Assembly (NCBI GenBank): GCA_001898785.1
Contig: MKVE01000017.1
Coordinates: 345,107-409,106, forward strand
Direction of reading: 5' to 3'
DNA length: 64,000 nucleotides
DNA from: Chryseobacterium sp. 36-9
GTDB taxonomy: Bacteria; Bacteroidota; Bacteroidia; Flavobacteriales; Weeksellaceae
The translations under genes were made by a program, and so were the position numbers. The notes beneath the pieces were generated by a model. That model searched no databases. It had not been told where the DNA came from and saw only the letters and a program-made list of their open reading frames with translations. This document shows positions 33,536 through 42,650 of this stretch, in pieces (within the stretch, counting starts at the first letter, position 1; each line of letters opens with the position of its first letter).

Positions 33536-35192
33536 CTTTCATCTCCGTTCTTCTGTTTAACTGATGCTGTTCTTCTGTACAATCTACGCCATTGCTACAT
33601 TTGTTCAGAAGTTTTGTTTCGCCATAACCAATGGGCTTTAAACGGATTTTATTAATTCCTTTCGAGACCAGATAATCTACTGCTGCATTGGCTCGATTCT
33701 GAGAAAGCGTTTTATTATAATCATCAGAAGCCCGCGAGTCTGTGTGAGACGATAATTCTACATTGATTTTTGGATTATCTTTCATAAACTGAACCAATTT
33801 GTTAAGCTCAGCTTTTGCCTCTTCACGGATAAAAAATTTATCCAAATCATAGTGGATATTCTTCAGGTTAATTGGCTTTCCACAAGTTGTTTCCTCCATA
33901 CAAACCTGGAGATTAAGAAAAAGCGTATTGCTTCTGTTCACTTTTTGGGAAGTGACGGTTTCTGTCTGAGAAAAGTAATTTCCTTTTTTGCCATAGATGT
34001 TATAAGTCGAATTCTTATCTGCTTTGAAATAGAATTTTCCATCAATATCGGTTTTCATCTCGTGGTAGATATCCGTTTCATTATTCCTTATAACTACTGT
34101 TACATCTCTCAAAGGATTTTTAGAATTACAGATATTAACCTGCCCCTTCACAAAGAATGTTTCCGGATCTGTAGAGATCTCTTTCTTGATTGTGGAATTT
34201 TTTACAAACTCATTTTTAGCGGCTTTGTTTGAAATGAGGTCAATATTATAAAGGCTTCCTTTGATTTCGTAATTGTCAGGCTTAATATTTTTAAAGAAAG
34301 CCACACCCTGTGAGTTGGTTCTCGCAAAGTAGGCTCGTTTTCCGTTTTTATAAAGCTCTACAAAAGTATCGGGTAATACCAACCCGGTTTCCTTATCTTT
34401 GGCAATCACGGATAGTCCATAATCAGGATTGGAACCACCAGTGGGAATTCTAAAAGTTAGTCCCGCAAAAACGCCAACTGAATGGATCTCGTGATCAAGA
34501 CTGTTATTTCTTATTTCAGAAGCTGATGGATTAATATGATACTGATTATTACTTTCGGAAAAAGGTATATATCCGGAAACAGAATTGTTATTAATCTGAT
34601 CTTTAGCTTGGAAGTGTTGTATATAATAACCACCAACATTCAACCCAACATATTCTGAAAAAAACCAGTTCAATTCAACCTGTCCTTTTCCGCTTAGGAT
34701 ATTTTTTTCATTGTAGCCATTGTGATAATTAAGATGGTAAGAATTCGAAACTAAGGATGTTTCTCCACCTTTGATATTAGAGATTCCACCTTTTAATTTA
34801 AAGGCTAAACTTAAGTTGTCATTAATGATATATCTGAAGTTTGGCCCAATTCCCAGGAAGTATCTTTCGACCTTATTTTCCTTTAAATTAATATTAGAAA
34901 GAGGAGCCGATCCATTATAAAGATTCTCAGTTGGATAGGTGTTTTTTGTAGTGTTTCTTAGATAATCGAAATCAACGCCTAATCCAATCCAATTGAAATA
35001 GAAATCAACGGAAGCTCCCAGATTTATATTGTATTTGTAATCAATAAATTGGGTTTGATTATCGTAAGAAGGGAAATCCAGTCCGCCTCGTAATGATGCA
35101 GTCAGTTGATGGTTGTCATATAGAGTATTTCTAAATTGACAATTAATAATCTGGCAGAAAATGATAAAAACTAAAGTAATTAATTTTCTCAT
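33522..35192 (-). CDS. OmpA-family outer membrane protein
   Basis: A 556-residue exported protein with a signal peptide (KLITLVFIIFCQIINC, then QF). Residues about 25-250 are alternating strands of an outer-membrane beta-barrel (FNWIGLGVDFDYL, YFLGIGPNFRYI). Carboxypeptidase-regulatory-like or CNA-B-like segments (GLVLPDTFVELYKNGKRAYF) follow, then the OmpA peptidoglycan-binding domain (about 440-556) with NVELSSHTDSRASDDYNKTL and GYGE. It probably ties the outer membrane to the wall. Its 3' end overlaps the VanZ gene on the opposite strand. Confidence 0.88.
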   Translation of the reverse strand: MRKLITLVFIIFCQIINCQFRNTLYDNHQLTASLRGGLDFPSYDNQTQFIDYKYNINLGASVDFYFNWIGLGVDFDYLRNTTKNTYPTENLYNGSAPLSNINLKENKVERYFLGIGPNFRYIINDNLSLAFKLKGGISNIKGGETSLVSNSYHLNYHNGYNEKNILSGKGQVELNWFFSEYVGLNVGGYYIQHFQAKDQINNNSVSGYIPFSESNNQYHINPSASEIRNNSLDHEIHSVGVFAGLTFRIPTGGSNPDYGLSVIAKDKETGLVLPDTFVELYKNGKRAYFARTNSQGVAFFKNIKPDNYEIKGSLYNIDLISNKAAKNEFVKNSTIKKEISTDPETFFVKGQVNICNSKNPLRDVTVVIRNNETDIYHEMKTDIDGKFYFKADKNSTYNIYGKKGNYFSQTETVTSQKVNRSNTLFLNLQVCMEETTCGKPINLKNIHYDLDKFFIREEAKAELNKLVQFMKDNPKINVELSSHTDSRASDDYNKTLSQNRANAAVDYLVSKGINKIRLKPIGYGETKLLNKCSNGVDCTEEQHQLNRRTEMKVICP

Positions 35193-35242
35193 AATTTAAA
35201 TTTCGTGGTTAGGACAAATTTACGGAATTATAGGATACCAAT

Positions 35243-35268
35243 AAAAAATGCCGGTTTAACCGGCACTG
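35243..35268 (-). terminator. Terminator of the T9SS-tail gene
   Basis: TGCCGGTTTAACCGGCA (35249-35265) is a GC-rich palindrome, with a T run after it on the minus strand. It separates the sorting-domain gene from the OmpA-family gene. Confidence 0.85.
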
Positions 35269-35285
35269 TATATTTTAAACTGAAT

Positions 35286-35633
35286 TTATTGTTTGATAAT
35301 CTGAGTGATTTTCTGAGTATTATCATCCAGTACATATCTCATAAGATATTTTCCCGGACGTAGTTTGTCTAATCTCAGCTCGGCGCTGTTGCTGTTAATT
35401 GTATATTCAGCAACCTGAGCTCCCAAAATTGAGAAAAAGGTCACAATTCTGATTTTTGCAGAATCATCTTTAGATTTCAAAATCAAAACATCTTTAGTAG
35501 GATTGGGATATGCCACCAAAACACCATCATCGGTCTTTTGTCCGGCAATTGTACGAGCTGATTGAGCCTTCATTTCTCCCGAAAATCCAACTGAAACTAC
35601 CGTAAATATAATAAAAAATAGAAATTTTTTCAT
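35286..35633 (-). CDS. Nearly stand-alone T9SS C-terminal sorting domain
   Basis: A 115-residue protein: signal peptide (residues 1 to about 24, KKFLFFIIFTVVSVGFSGEM then KAQ), a short linker, then a type-A T9SS C-terminal domain. The hallmarks are VAYPNPTKDVLILKS, a central SILGAQVAEY strand pair, the LDKLRPGKYLMRYV segment and a final basic strand (TQKITQIIKQ). These domains normally end large secreted proteins and direct them through the type IX secretion system to the surface. Here almost nothing precedes it. It could be a small surface-anchored peptide, a remnant, or a regulator of sorting; none is proven. Confidence 0.8.
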   Translation of the reverse strand: MKKFLFFIIFTVVSVGFSGEMKAQSARTIAGQKTDDGVLVAYPNPTKDVLILKSKDDSAKIRIVTFFSILGAQVAEYTINSNSAELRLDKLRPGKYLMRYVLDDNTQKITQIIKQ

Positions 35634-35717
35634 TCGCTTTCAAATGTTACATAACATATTACACAAATATATTTTAAATAAATTGATTATGCAATAGTTT
35701 ATCCGTAAAAGTATAAT

Positions 35718-35725
35718 TAAATTTG
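35718..35725 (+). promoter_or_regulatory. -7 box of hemB
   Basis: TAAATTTG is an exact TAnnTTTG match 20 bases before the hemB ATG, giving a short leader. Confidence 0.55.
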
Positions 35726-35745
35726 CATAAACAATTTTTATCAGG

Positions 35746-36732
35746 ATGATTTCAAGAAACAGAAGACTAAGAACCAATGATTCCATCAGAAGTCTTGTCC
35801 GTGAAACTAGCCTTACAACAAACGATTTGGTACTACCAATGTTTGTTATGGAAGGAGACAACAAAAAAGAAGCCATTTCTTCAATGCCAGGCGTTTTTAG
35901 ACAAAGTTTAGATTTAACGGTACAAACTGTTAAAGAAAATTATGATTTAGGAATCAAGGCAGTTAATCTTTATATGAAGGTTTCTGACAACCTCAAAGAT
36001 AATACCGGAAAAGAAGCCTGGAACCCGAACGGATTGATGCAGAATACCATAAAAGCAATCAAGGATGCAGTTCCGGGAGTAGTTGTAATGCCGGACGTGG
36101 CATTAGACCCTTATTCTATTTATGGTCATGACGGGATTATCAAAAATGGAAAAATCGATAACGATTCTACGGTAGAAGCCCTAGTGAAAATGGGGATTTC
36201 CCACGCCGAAGCCGGTGCTGACATTTTGGCTCCGAGTGATATGATGGATGGCCGTGTGATTGCAATGAGAGAAGGATTGGAAGAAAATGGATTTACGGAT
36301 GTCGGGATTTTATCTTATGCGGCAAAATATGCAAGTGCATTTTACGGACCTTTCAGAAGTGCTCTGGATAGTGCGCCTGTTGATGCGCAGGAAATTCCTG
36401 CAGATAAAAAAACGTACCAAATGGATTTCCATAATTCCCGCGAAGCTATTGATGAAGCTTTGAGAGACGTAGAAGAAGGCGCAGATATCATTATGATAAA
36501 ACCGGGAATGCCTTATCTGGATATCGTCTCCAAAATCCGTGAGCTTATTACGCAACCAATTGCAGTTTACCAGGTGAGTGGTGAGTATGCAATGCTGAAA
36601 GCTGCTGCACAAAATGGCTGGCTGGATAATGATAAAGTATTGATAGAAAGTCTGACAAGCTTCAAACGTGCAGGTGCGGATATGATCTTCACTTATGCTG
36701 CACCGGAAGTTGCAAAGCTTTTGAATCAATGA
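35746..36732 (+). CDS. hemB: Porphobilinogen synthase (delta-aminolevulinate dehydratase)
   Basis: A 328-residue TIM-barrel enzyme that condenses two 5-aminolevulinate molecules to porphobilinogen for haem synthesis. The two active-site lysines are in SYAAKYASAFYGPFRSA and ADIIMIKPGMPYLDIV. The DMMDGR and QMDFHNSREA segments are typical. The metal region VVVMPDVALDPYSIYGHDG lacks the Cys triad of zinc-type enzymes, implying a Mg2+-type or metal-independent site. It is divergent from the sorting-domain gene and ends in a terminator. Confidence 0.95.
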   Translation: MISRNRRLRTNDSIRSLVRETSLTTNDLVLPMFVMEGDNKKEAISSMPGVFRQSLDLTVQTVKENYDLGIKAVNLYMKVSDNLKDNTGKEAWNPNGLMQNTIKAIKDAVPGVVVMPDVALDPYSIYGHDGIIKNGKIDNDSTVEALVKMGISHAEAGADILAPSDMMDGRVIAMREGLEENGFTDVGILSYAAKYASAFYGPFRSALDSAPVDAQEIPADKKTYQMDFHNSREAIDEALRDVEEGADIIMIKPGMPYLDIVSKIRELITQPIAVYQVSGEYAMLKAAAQNGWLDNDKVLIESLTSFKRAGADMIFTYAAPEVAKLLNQ

Positions 36733-36733
36733 A

Positions 36734-36768
36734 TAAAAAAAACCGTCAACTTTGACGGTTTTTTTTAT
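36734..36768. terminator. Bidirectional terminator of hemB and PPK2
   Basis: The arms AAAACCGTCAA and TTGACGGTTTT with a 2-3 base loop have A and T runs on both sides, between convergent genes. Confidence 0.9.
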
Positions 36769-37640
36769 TCATTTTCCAGCTTCACTTTAGATTCAAGCAA
36801 CGCGCTTTTTTCTTTTTCGGCAAGTTCAGGATATTGCAGATTCATTTCTTCCAATTTATCAATGATAATTTGAATCGCCGCAACTCTGGAAAACCATTTT
36901 TGGTCAGCCGGAATTACGAACCAAGGAGCCGAATCAGTAGAGGTTTCGTTGATTGCCTCTTCGTAAGCTTTCATATAATCATTCCAAAAACCCCGTTCTG
37001 TGACATCTCCGGCAGAAAATTTCCAGTTCTTATCATCTTCATTGATTCTGTCAAGAAAACGTTGTTTTTGCTCTTCCTTGGAAACATTCAGGAAGATCTT
37101 GATAATCTTGGTTCCATTATTGGCAAGATGTTTTTCAAAATTTCGGATGCTTTCGTATCTGTTTCCCCAGAATTTCTTGTCAAATTGTTTTAGATCTGTC
37201 CAGACTTTCTCACTGAGATTATACTCCGGGTGAACTTTGCAAACCAAAACACTTTCGTAATGTGAACGGTTAAAAATTCCGATTTTCCCTTTTTCGGGAA
37301 GCGCTTGGTATTGCCTCCAAAGAAAATCGTGAGAATATTCTTTGGAACTTGGGGTTTTGAAGCTTGTCACCTCACAGCCCTGAGGATTCACTCCTCCAAA
37401 AACATGTTCTATCAGGCTGTCCTTACCGGCTGCATCCATCGCCTGGAGGATGATGAGCAAAGATTGACTTCCATCAGCATACAACTTTTCCTGCAAGAGC
37501 CGCAGTTTTTCTTTTTCGGTTTCCAAAAGTTCTTTGGCTTCATCTTTATCGATTTTGCCTTTATAACTGGTGCTTTGTTTTTTTATTTCGAATTTTGAAT
37601 TTTCTTTAACCAGAAAATCATCTGAAAAATTGTAACCCAT
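36765..37640 (-). CDS. PPK2 family polyphosphate kinase
   Basis: A 291-residue kinase of the PPK2 family. Walker A is LLIILQAMDAAGKDSLIEHV; the lid and Walker B region is GIFNRSHYESVLVCKVHPEY; NVSKEEQKQRFLDRI and the C-terminal PWFVIPADQKWFSRVA are family hallmarks. These enzymes move phosphate between polyphosphate and nucleotides, usually making ADP or ATP from AMP or ADP. The subclass (I, II or III) cannot be fixed by eye. It lies downstream of the DUF1573 gene with a terminator between. Confidence 0.9.
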   Translation of the reverse strand: MGYNFSDDFLVKENSKFEIKKQSTSYKGKIDKDEAKELLETEKEKLRLLQEKLYADGSQSLLIILQAMDAAGKDSLIEHVFGGVNPQGCEVTSFKTPSSKEYSHDFLWRQYQALPEKGKIGIFNRSHYESVLVCKVHPEYNLSEKVWTDLKQFDKKFWGNRYESIRNFEKHLANNGTKIIKIFLNVSKEEQKQRFLDRINEDDKNWKFSAGDVTERGFWNDYMKAYEEAINETSTDSAPWFVIPADQKWFSRVAAIQIIIDKLEEMNLQYPELAEKEKSALLESKVKLENE

Positions 37641-37664
37641 AAAATTTGATTTAATGTAAAAATA

Positions 37665-37694
37665 AAAAAACCGTCTCTAAAAAGAAACGGTTTA
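37665..37694 (-). terminator. Terminator of the DUF1573 gene
   Basis: On the minus strand AAACCGTTTC pairs with GAGACGGTTT (one mismatch) and a long T run follows. Confidence 0.8.
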
Positions 37695-37718
37695 TAATAT
37701 TAATTTGTAATCTGCTAT

Positions 37719-38222
37719 TTATTTAGCAACTTCAACTTTTTTAACAGCCTTTTTAGCAGCTCTGCTGTTAGAGTCGGTAGCAGGAATTGCTTTAACCTGT
37801 GCAACAGCCTTAGCTTCAGGAGCAGCAGTTAATTTTGCTTCAGCATTTTCTCCGGCAAGATCTTCAACAGTTCCTTTGATGTAAAGAACCGATCTGTTGT
37901 TTTGAGGGTCATTAGAATAAACTTCGATCAGTTTATTGAAAGAACCTTTGATACCGGTATTATAACCAACTTTGATCTGAGCAGATTTTCCAGGTAAGAT
38001 AGGATCTTTGCTCCATTCAGGCGTAGTACAACCGCAAGAAGGCTTAACTTCGCTGATAATCAAAGGCTTGTCACCTGTGTTTTTTACAGTGAAAAATCGA
38101 TGACCATCAGAACCCGCTTTCACGTTTCCGTAGTCAAAAGTTGTTTTGTCGAATGAAATTGTTTGAGCAGATGCAAAAGCGATAGCTCCTGTCATAAATA
38201 ATCCTGCAAGAATCTTTTTCAT
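37719..38222 (-). CDS. DUF1573 family exported protein
   Basis: A 167-residue exported protein. The signal (KKILAGLFMTGAIAFASA, then QT) is followed by one Ig-like DUF1573 domain: FDYGNVKAGSDGHRFFTVKN, the paired Cys of VKPSCGCTTPEW and IEVYSNDPQNN. The last about 40 residues are Ala/Lys-rich and low complexity. Homologues are frequent in Bacteroidota envelopes, with no clear role. It is divergent from valS. Confidence 0.88.
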   Translation of the reverse strand: MKKILAGLFMTGAIAFASAQTISFDKTTFDYGNVKAGSDGHRFFTVKNTGDKPLIISEVKPSCGCTTPEWSKDPILPGKSAQIKVGYNTGIKGSFNKLIEVYSNDPQNNRSVLYIKGTVEDLAGENAEAKLTAAPEAKAVAQVKAIPATDSNSRAAKKAVKKVEVAK

Positions 38223-38304
38223 ATTGTTTTTGTTTTAATTAAATTTTTAAAGTTCAAAGTTATAAATAATTTGAATATGTGCTGTTAATTTTTTCACATT
38301 GTGT

Positions 38305-38312
38305 TATTTTTG
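38305..38312 (+). promoter_or_regulatory. -7 box of valS
   Basis: TATTTTTG is an exact match 29 bases before the valS ATG. A -33 TTG at the usual distance was not found. Confidence 0.5.
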
Positions 38313-38341
38313 CAAATTACAAGCCAAAAAAATATTTTAAA

Positions 38342-40960
38342 ATGCAGATTGCAGACAAATACAATCCACAGGAAACTGAACAAAAATGGTATGACTTCTG
38401 GTTAGAGAACAAATTTTTCCATTCCACTCCGGATAGCAGACCGCCCTACACTATTGTAATTCCTCCGCCAAATGTGACGGGTATTCTTCATATGGGACAT
38501 ATGCTGAATAATACAATTCAGGATGTATTGGTCAGAAGAGCAAGAATGCAGGGTTTCAACGCTTGTTGGGTTCCGGGAACGGACCATGCTTCTATTGCTA
38601 CAGAAGCAAAGGTTGTTGCGAAACTGAAGGCTGAAGGTATCAACAAAAAAGATATCACGAGAGAAGAATTCCTGAAACATGCCTGGGAATGGAAAGAAAA
38701 ATACGGAGGAACCATTCTGGAACAATTGAAAAAACTGGGTTGCTCCTGCGACTGGGACAGAACAAGATTCACGATGGAGGACAATCTTTCTAAGTCTGTT
38801 ATCAAAGTTTTTGTTGATCTTTATAATAAAGGGCTAATTTACCGTGGTTACAAAGTTGTCAATTGGGATCCGGAAGCGAAAACCAATATTTCTGATGAAG
38901 AAGTCATTTTCAAAGAACAAAATGGGAAATTATTCTATCTTAAATATAAAATCGAAGGTTCAGAAGATTTCTTAACCGTTGCAACTACACGTCCGGAAAC
39001 TATTTTCGGAGATGTTGCAGTTTGTGTAAATCCGAATGACGAAAGATATCAGAGCCTCAAAGGCAAGAATGTAATCGTTCCAATCGTAAATCGTGTAATT
39101 CCAATCATCGAAGATGATTATGTTGACATCGAATTCGGAACCGGCGCTTTGAAAATTACGCCGGCTCACGATATTAATGACTACGAAATCGGGCAAAGAC
39201 ATAACTTGCCAATCATTGATTCTATGGATGATGATGCAGTTCTTAATGAACACGGAATGCATTATCAGGGAATGGGAAGATTCACGGTAAGAAAAGAAAT
39301 CGCCAAAGAATTAGAAAAAAATGATCTTCTTCTGAAAGCGGAAGATTATGTAAATAAAGTTGGAACCTCTGAAAGAACAGGTGCTGTTATCGAACCTAAA
39401 ATCTCCGTGCAATGGTTCTTGAAAATGTCAGAATTGGCAAAACCGGCTTTGGATGTGGTGATGGATGACACAATCAAATTCCATCCTGAAAAGTTCAAAA
39501 ATACGTACCGTCATTGGATGGAAAATGTTCATGACTGGAACATTTCGCGCCAGCTTTGGTGGGGACAGCAGATTCCGGCTTTCTATTACGGAACGGGCGA
39601 AAATGATTTCGTAGTTGCTGAAAATATAGAAGATGCTTTGGTTTTAGCTAAAGAAAAAACTAATAATCAACAACTGACAACCGAAAACCTTAAACAAGAC
39701 GAAGATGCCTTGGATACTTGGTTTTCATCTTGGTTGTGGCCAATGTCTGTATTTGAAGGTATTTTAGATCCGGAAAATAAAGATATCAATTATTATTATC
39801 CAACCTCGGATTTGGTAACTGGTCCGGATATTATTTTCTTCTGGGTTGCCAGAATGATTATGGCCGGCTTGGAATATAGAAAAGATGTTCCGTTCAAGAA
39901 TGTTTATTTCACAGGAATAGTGAGAGATAAGCAAAGACGAAAAATGTCTAAGCAATTAGGTAATTCACCCGATCCAATTGACCTTATTGAAAAATATGGA
40001 GCTGACGGTGTAAGAGTCGGAAGTTTGTTGAGTTCTGCTGCAGGAAACGATCTGTTGTTTGATGAAGATCTAATGTTGCAAGGAAGAAACTTTGCTACGA
40101 AAATCTGGAATGCTTACAAATTGATCCAGGGTTGGAAACGTGATGAAAATATCAAGGCTAAAGAATCTGATAAGCAGACAATCAATTGGTTTGGAGAACA
40201 ATTGAATAAAACAATTGCTGAAATTGAAGATCAATTCTCAAAATTCAGGATTTCTGATGCATTGCATTTGGTTTATAAACTGATTTGGGACGATTTCTGT
40301 GCTTGGTATTTGGAAGCAATCAAACCTAATTTTGGGGAAGCGATTAGTGAAGAAGTTTATCAGAAAACGATTGCATATTTCGAGGAATTGATGAAATTAT
40401 TACATCCATTTATGCCTTTCTTGTCAGAAGAACTTTGGCAGAATATCTCCGAAAGAAGTATTTCCGAAGCCTTGGTAATTGCTCAACAGAAAAAATCAGA
40501 ACCTTATAATGAAGATAAAATTAAGGATTTCGATTTTGCTAAAGAAGTCATTTCCGGCATTAGAAACTATCGCCAATCCAAAGGGATTTCGCCAAGAGAG
40601 ACAGTTGAAGTTTTCACGAATGTTTCCGGATTGGCAAATGCTGAGGTGATTCAGAAATTGGCGAATATTTCGGAAATTAATTTCAATCAAAAAACGGACA
40701 AGCCAAGTTTCACATTCTTGGTTGGAGCTAATGAATTTTCTATTCCGTTAAGTGAAAATCTTGATCTAAGTGAAGAAAAAGCAAAGACCGAAGAGGAAAT
40801 CAAATATCTGAAAGGTTTCTTGATATCGGTTGATAAAAAGCTTTCCAATGAGAAATTTGTGGCCAATGCAAAACCAGAAATTGTAGAAGTTGAGCGTAAA
40901 AAACAAAAAGATGCGCAGGATAAAATTGCGCTTCTTGAAGAAAAACTGAAAAGTTTGTAA
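38342..40960 (+). CDS. valS: Valyl-tRNA synthetase
   Basis: An 872-residue class I synthetase. The start ATG at 38342 (MQIADKYNPQETEQKWYDFW) agrees with family N-termini and with the -7 box. HIGH is HMGH in PPNVTGILHMGHM; the editing domain has TTRPETIFGDVAV; KMSKS is KMSKQ in DKQRRKMSKQLGNSPDP. The anticodon-binding domain and C-terminal coiled coil (SLEEKAKTEEEIKYLKGFLI-like) are present, so it is complete. Its stop TAA shares one base with the next ATG, a sign of translational coupling. Confidence 0.97.
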   Translation: MQIADKYNPQETEQKWYDFWLENKFFHSTPDSRPPYTIVIPPPNVTGILHMGHMLNNTIQDVLVRRARMQGFNACWVPGTDHASIATEAKVVAKLKAEGINKKDITREEFLKHAWEWKEKYGGTILEQLKKLGCSCDWDRTRFTMEDNLSKSVIKVFVDLYNKGLIYRGYKVVNWDPEAKTNISDEEVIFKEQNGKLFYLKYKIEGSEDFLTVATTRPETIFGDVAVCVNPNDERYQSLKGKNVIVPIVNRVIPIIEDDYVDIEFGTGALKITPAHDINDYEIGQRHNLPIIDSMDDDAVLNEHGMHYQGMGRFTVRKEIAKELEKNDLLLKAEDYVNKVGTSERTGAVIEPKISVQWFLKMSELAKPALDVVMDDTIKFHPEKFKNTYRHWMENVHDWNISRQLWWGQQIPAFYYGTGENDFVVAENIEDALVLAKEKTNNQQLTTENLKQDEDALDTWFSSWLWPMSVFEGILDPENKDINYYYPTSDLVTGPDIIFFWVARMIMAGLEYRKDVPFKNVYFTGIVRDKQRRKMSKQLGNSPDPIDLIEKYGADGVRVGSLLSSAAGNDLLFDEDLMLQGRNFATKIWNAYKLIQGWKRDENIKAKESDKQTINWFGEQLNKTIAEIEDQFSKFRISDALHLVYKLIWDDFCAWYLEAIKPNFGEAISEEVYQKTIAYFEELMKLLHPFMPFLSEELWQNISERSISEALVIAQQKKSEPYNEDKIKDFDFAKEVISGIRNYRQSKGISPRETVEVFTNVSGLANAEVIQKLANISEINFNQKTDKPSFTFLVGANEFSIPLSENLDLSEEKAKTEEEIKYLKGFLISVDKKLSNEKFVANAKPEIVEVERKKQKDAQDKIALLEEKLKSL

Positions 40961-41604
40961 TGACTCACATAGAAAATATTAAAAAATTGTTCTCCCGGGA
41001 CTTCGTAGAAAATCCGTTATTGGAAACCTACGAAGTCGGGAAGATTCATATCTCATCCGGACAAATTGTGGCCAGCGATGTTTTGATTTCACCCGACCAT
41101 TCTGCATTTACACAAGAATTTCCGAAAGGTAATTTTCCGGTTTTTGTACATAAGGAAAGAGAATCCAATTGCATAGCCTATGCAGAAATTGTTTTTGATA
41201 AGAATCAATTGGCAGAGAATTGGGCTTTGGCACTTTGTGATCATCAGAATCCTGAAGATCTTAAAGAAGGGGAAATCTTCGGCTATCCTGTAGAATCAGG
41301 AATGGGAAGTTTTATGGACAAAGATGCTCAGAGTTCTCTTAATCAATTGGAGCAGGAACTTTTTCATAAAAAAGGAGCTGACTTTATGGGGATCTATGAA
41401 GAGTTTTTTCATTCTCATTTCTTTGATGAAAACGGAGCGATTGACCAGTTTGCAGTTCTCAAACCTTACGACGGAAAGAAGGAAAATATCATTGCTTTCG
41501 AGACTGGTTATGGCGAAGGTTTTTATGCTAGTTATATAGGTTATTCTTCTGGAAATAAACCAGTTAAATTAATTTCTGAGTTTATTGAAATCGGAACCGA
41601 TTAA
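40960..41604 (+). CDS. DUF4241 family protein
   Basis: A 214-residue cytoplasmic protein with the DUF4241 ending: AFETGYGEGFYASYIGYSSG then KPVKLISEFIEIG. The middle has GYPVESGMGSFMDKDA, also typical. The family has no proven function; members appear in polymorphic-toxin immunity settings, but none is seen here. It overlaps the valS stop by one base (TAATG) and should be translated from the same mRNA. Confidence 0.8.
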   Translation: MTHIENIKKLFSRDFVENPLLETYEVGKIHISSGQIVASDVLISPDHSAFTQEFPKGNFPVFVHKERESNCIAYAEIVFDKNQLAENWALALCDHQNPEDLKEGEIFGYPVESGMGSFMDKDAQSSLNQLEQELFHKKGADFMGIYEEFFHSHFFDENGAIDQFAVLKPYDGKKENIIAFETGYGEGFYASYIGYSSGNKPVKLISEFIEIGTD

Positions 41605-41679
41605 TTGATTACATTAGCTCAAATGAAATCGGTGTAGTGATTATACTTGATTTTAAAAAAAAAGTACGGGTATTTGTAA

Positions 41680-42570
41680 ATGAAACTAAATAATATAAAA
41701 CCTCAGATTGTAGTTGTAGGAAGTTCTTCCATAGATTTGATCCTCAGAACCAACAAAATTCCGACGGCCAATGAAACTGTTCTTGCTCAGAATCTGAGAA
41801 GCTATTTGGGTGGAAAAGGTGCTAATCAGGCAATTGCAACGTCGCGTTTGGGAGCGCAGACATCTCTTATAAGCAGAGTAGGAATGGATCCTTATGGACA
41901 ACAGGTCTTAAGAAATCTGGATGACGAGGAAGTGAACGTTGCTTATGTTTTCGAGGATGAAGACGAGGATACAGGAACAGCTTATGTTACGGCTTCGGAA
42001 GAAGGAAACTCGATTACGGTAATTCCTGCGGCCAATTATAACCTGTCTCCTTCAAATATTGATGAAGCGGAGAAATATCTGGTTAATGCAGATCTGATTC
42101 TGACCCAACTTGAAATCCCTTCAAAAACTGTTGAATATCTTTTCAGAAAAGCTAAAAATCTTGGGAAAAAAATAGGGATCTATGCTGCTCCTGCGAGCAG
42201 GCTTTCTGATGAAATTATAAATTATGCTACATTTATTGTTGCAAAAAGTACAGATCTTGAAGTTATTTTTGGTAAAGGCAATCATGATGACATTATCAAA
42301 CATCTGCCCAATAAATTATTCGTAAGAGACGGTGCCAACAGCACAAGTTATTTTGATGGTTCCGAAATGAAATATTTCCGAAAAGATCCTAAAAGCCATG
42401 CACACAACATGGGATTGGGTGATGCTTTCACATCGGGGTTTTCTATTGCTCTGCTTCACAATAATTCGATTGAGGATTGTGTGAAATTCGGGAATGAAGT
42501 TGCGTTGAAAGCTGCTGATTACAGAGGTTCCCAGAAAGGTTTACCTTATCTCAAGGATTTTCAGAAGTAA
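41680..42570 (+). CDS. PfkB-family sugar kinase, ribokinase-like
   Basis: A 296-residue kinase. The opening IVVGSSSIDLILRTNKIPTA and the N-terminal signature YLGGKGANQAIATSRLGA are ribokinase-like. The C-terminal catalytic site reads HNMGLGDAFTSGFSIAL; the usual DTTGAGDAF is altered ahead of the base, but the catalytic Asp is kept. ATP-dependent phosphorylation of ribose or a related sugar or nucleoside is expected; the substrate is uncertain. There is no transporter gene nearby. Confidence 0.85.
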   Translation: MKLNNIKPQIVVVGSSSIDLILRTNKIPTANETVLAQNLRSYLGGKGANQAIATSRLGAQTSLISRVGMDPYGQQVLRNLDDEEVNVAYVFEDEDEDTGTAYVTASEEGNSITVIPAANYNLSPSNIDEAEKYLVNADLILTQLEIPSKTVEYLFRKAKNLGKKIGIYAAPASRLSDEIINYATFIVAKSTDLEVIFGKGNHDDIIKHLPNKLFVRDGANSTSYFDGSEMKYFRKDPKSHAHNMGLGDAFTSGFSIALLHNNSIEDCVKFGNEVALKAADYRGSQKGLPYLKDFQK

Positions 42571-42650
42571 TATTTTCAGCATATCGAAATATAATTCTCA
42601 TCGGTTTGAATTTTCTACTTTTATAAAGTGATTCTCTTAAATCAGTTTTA

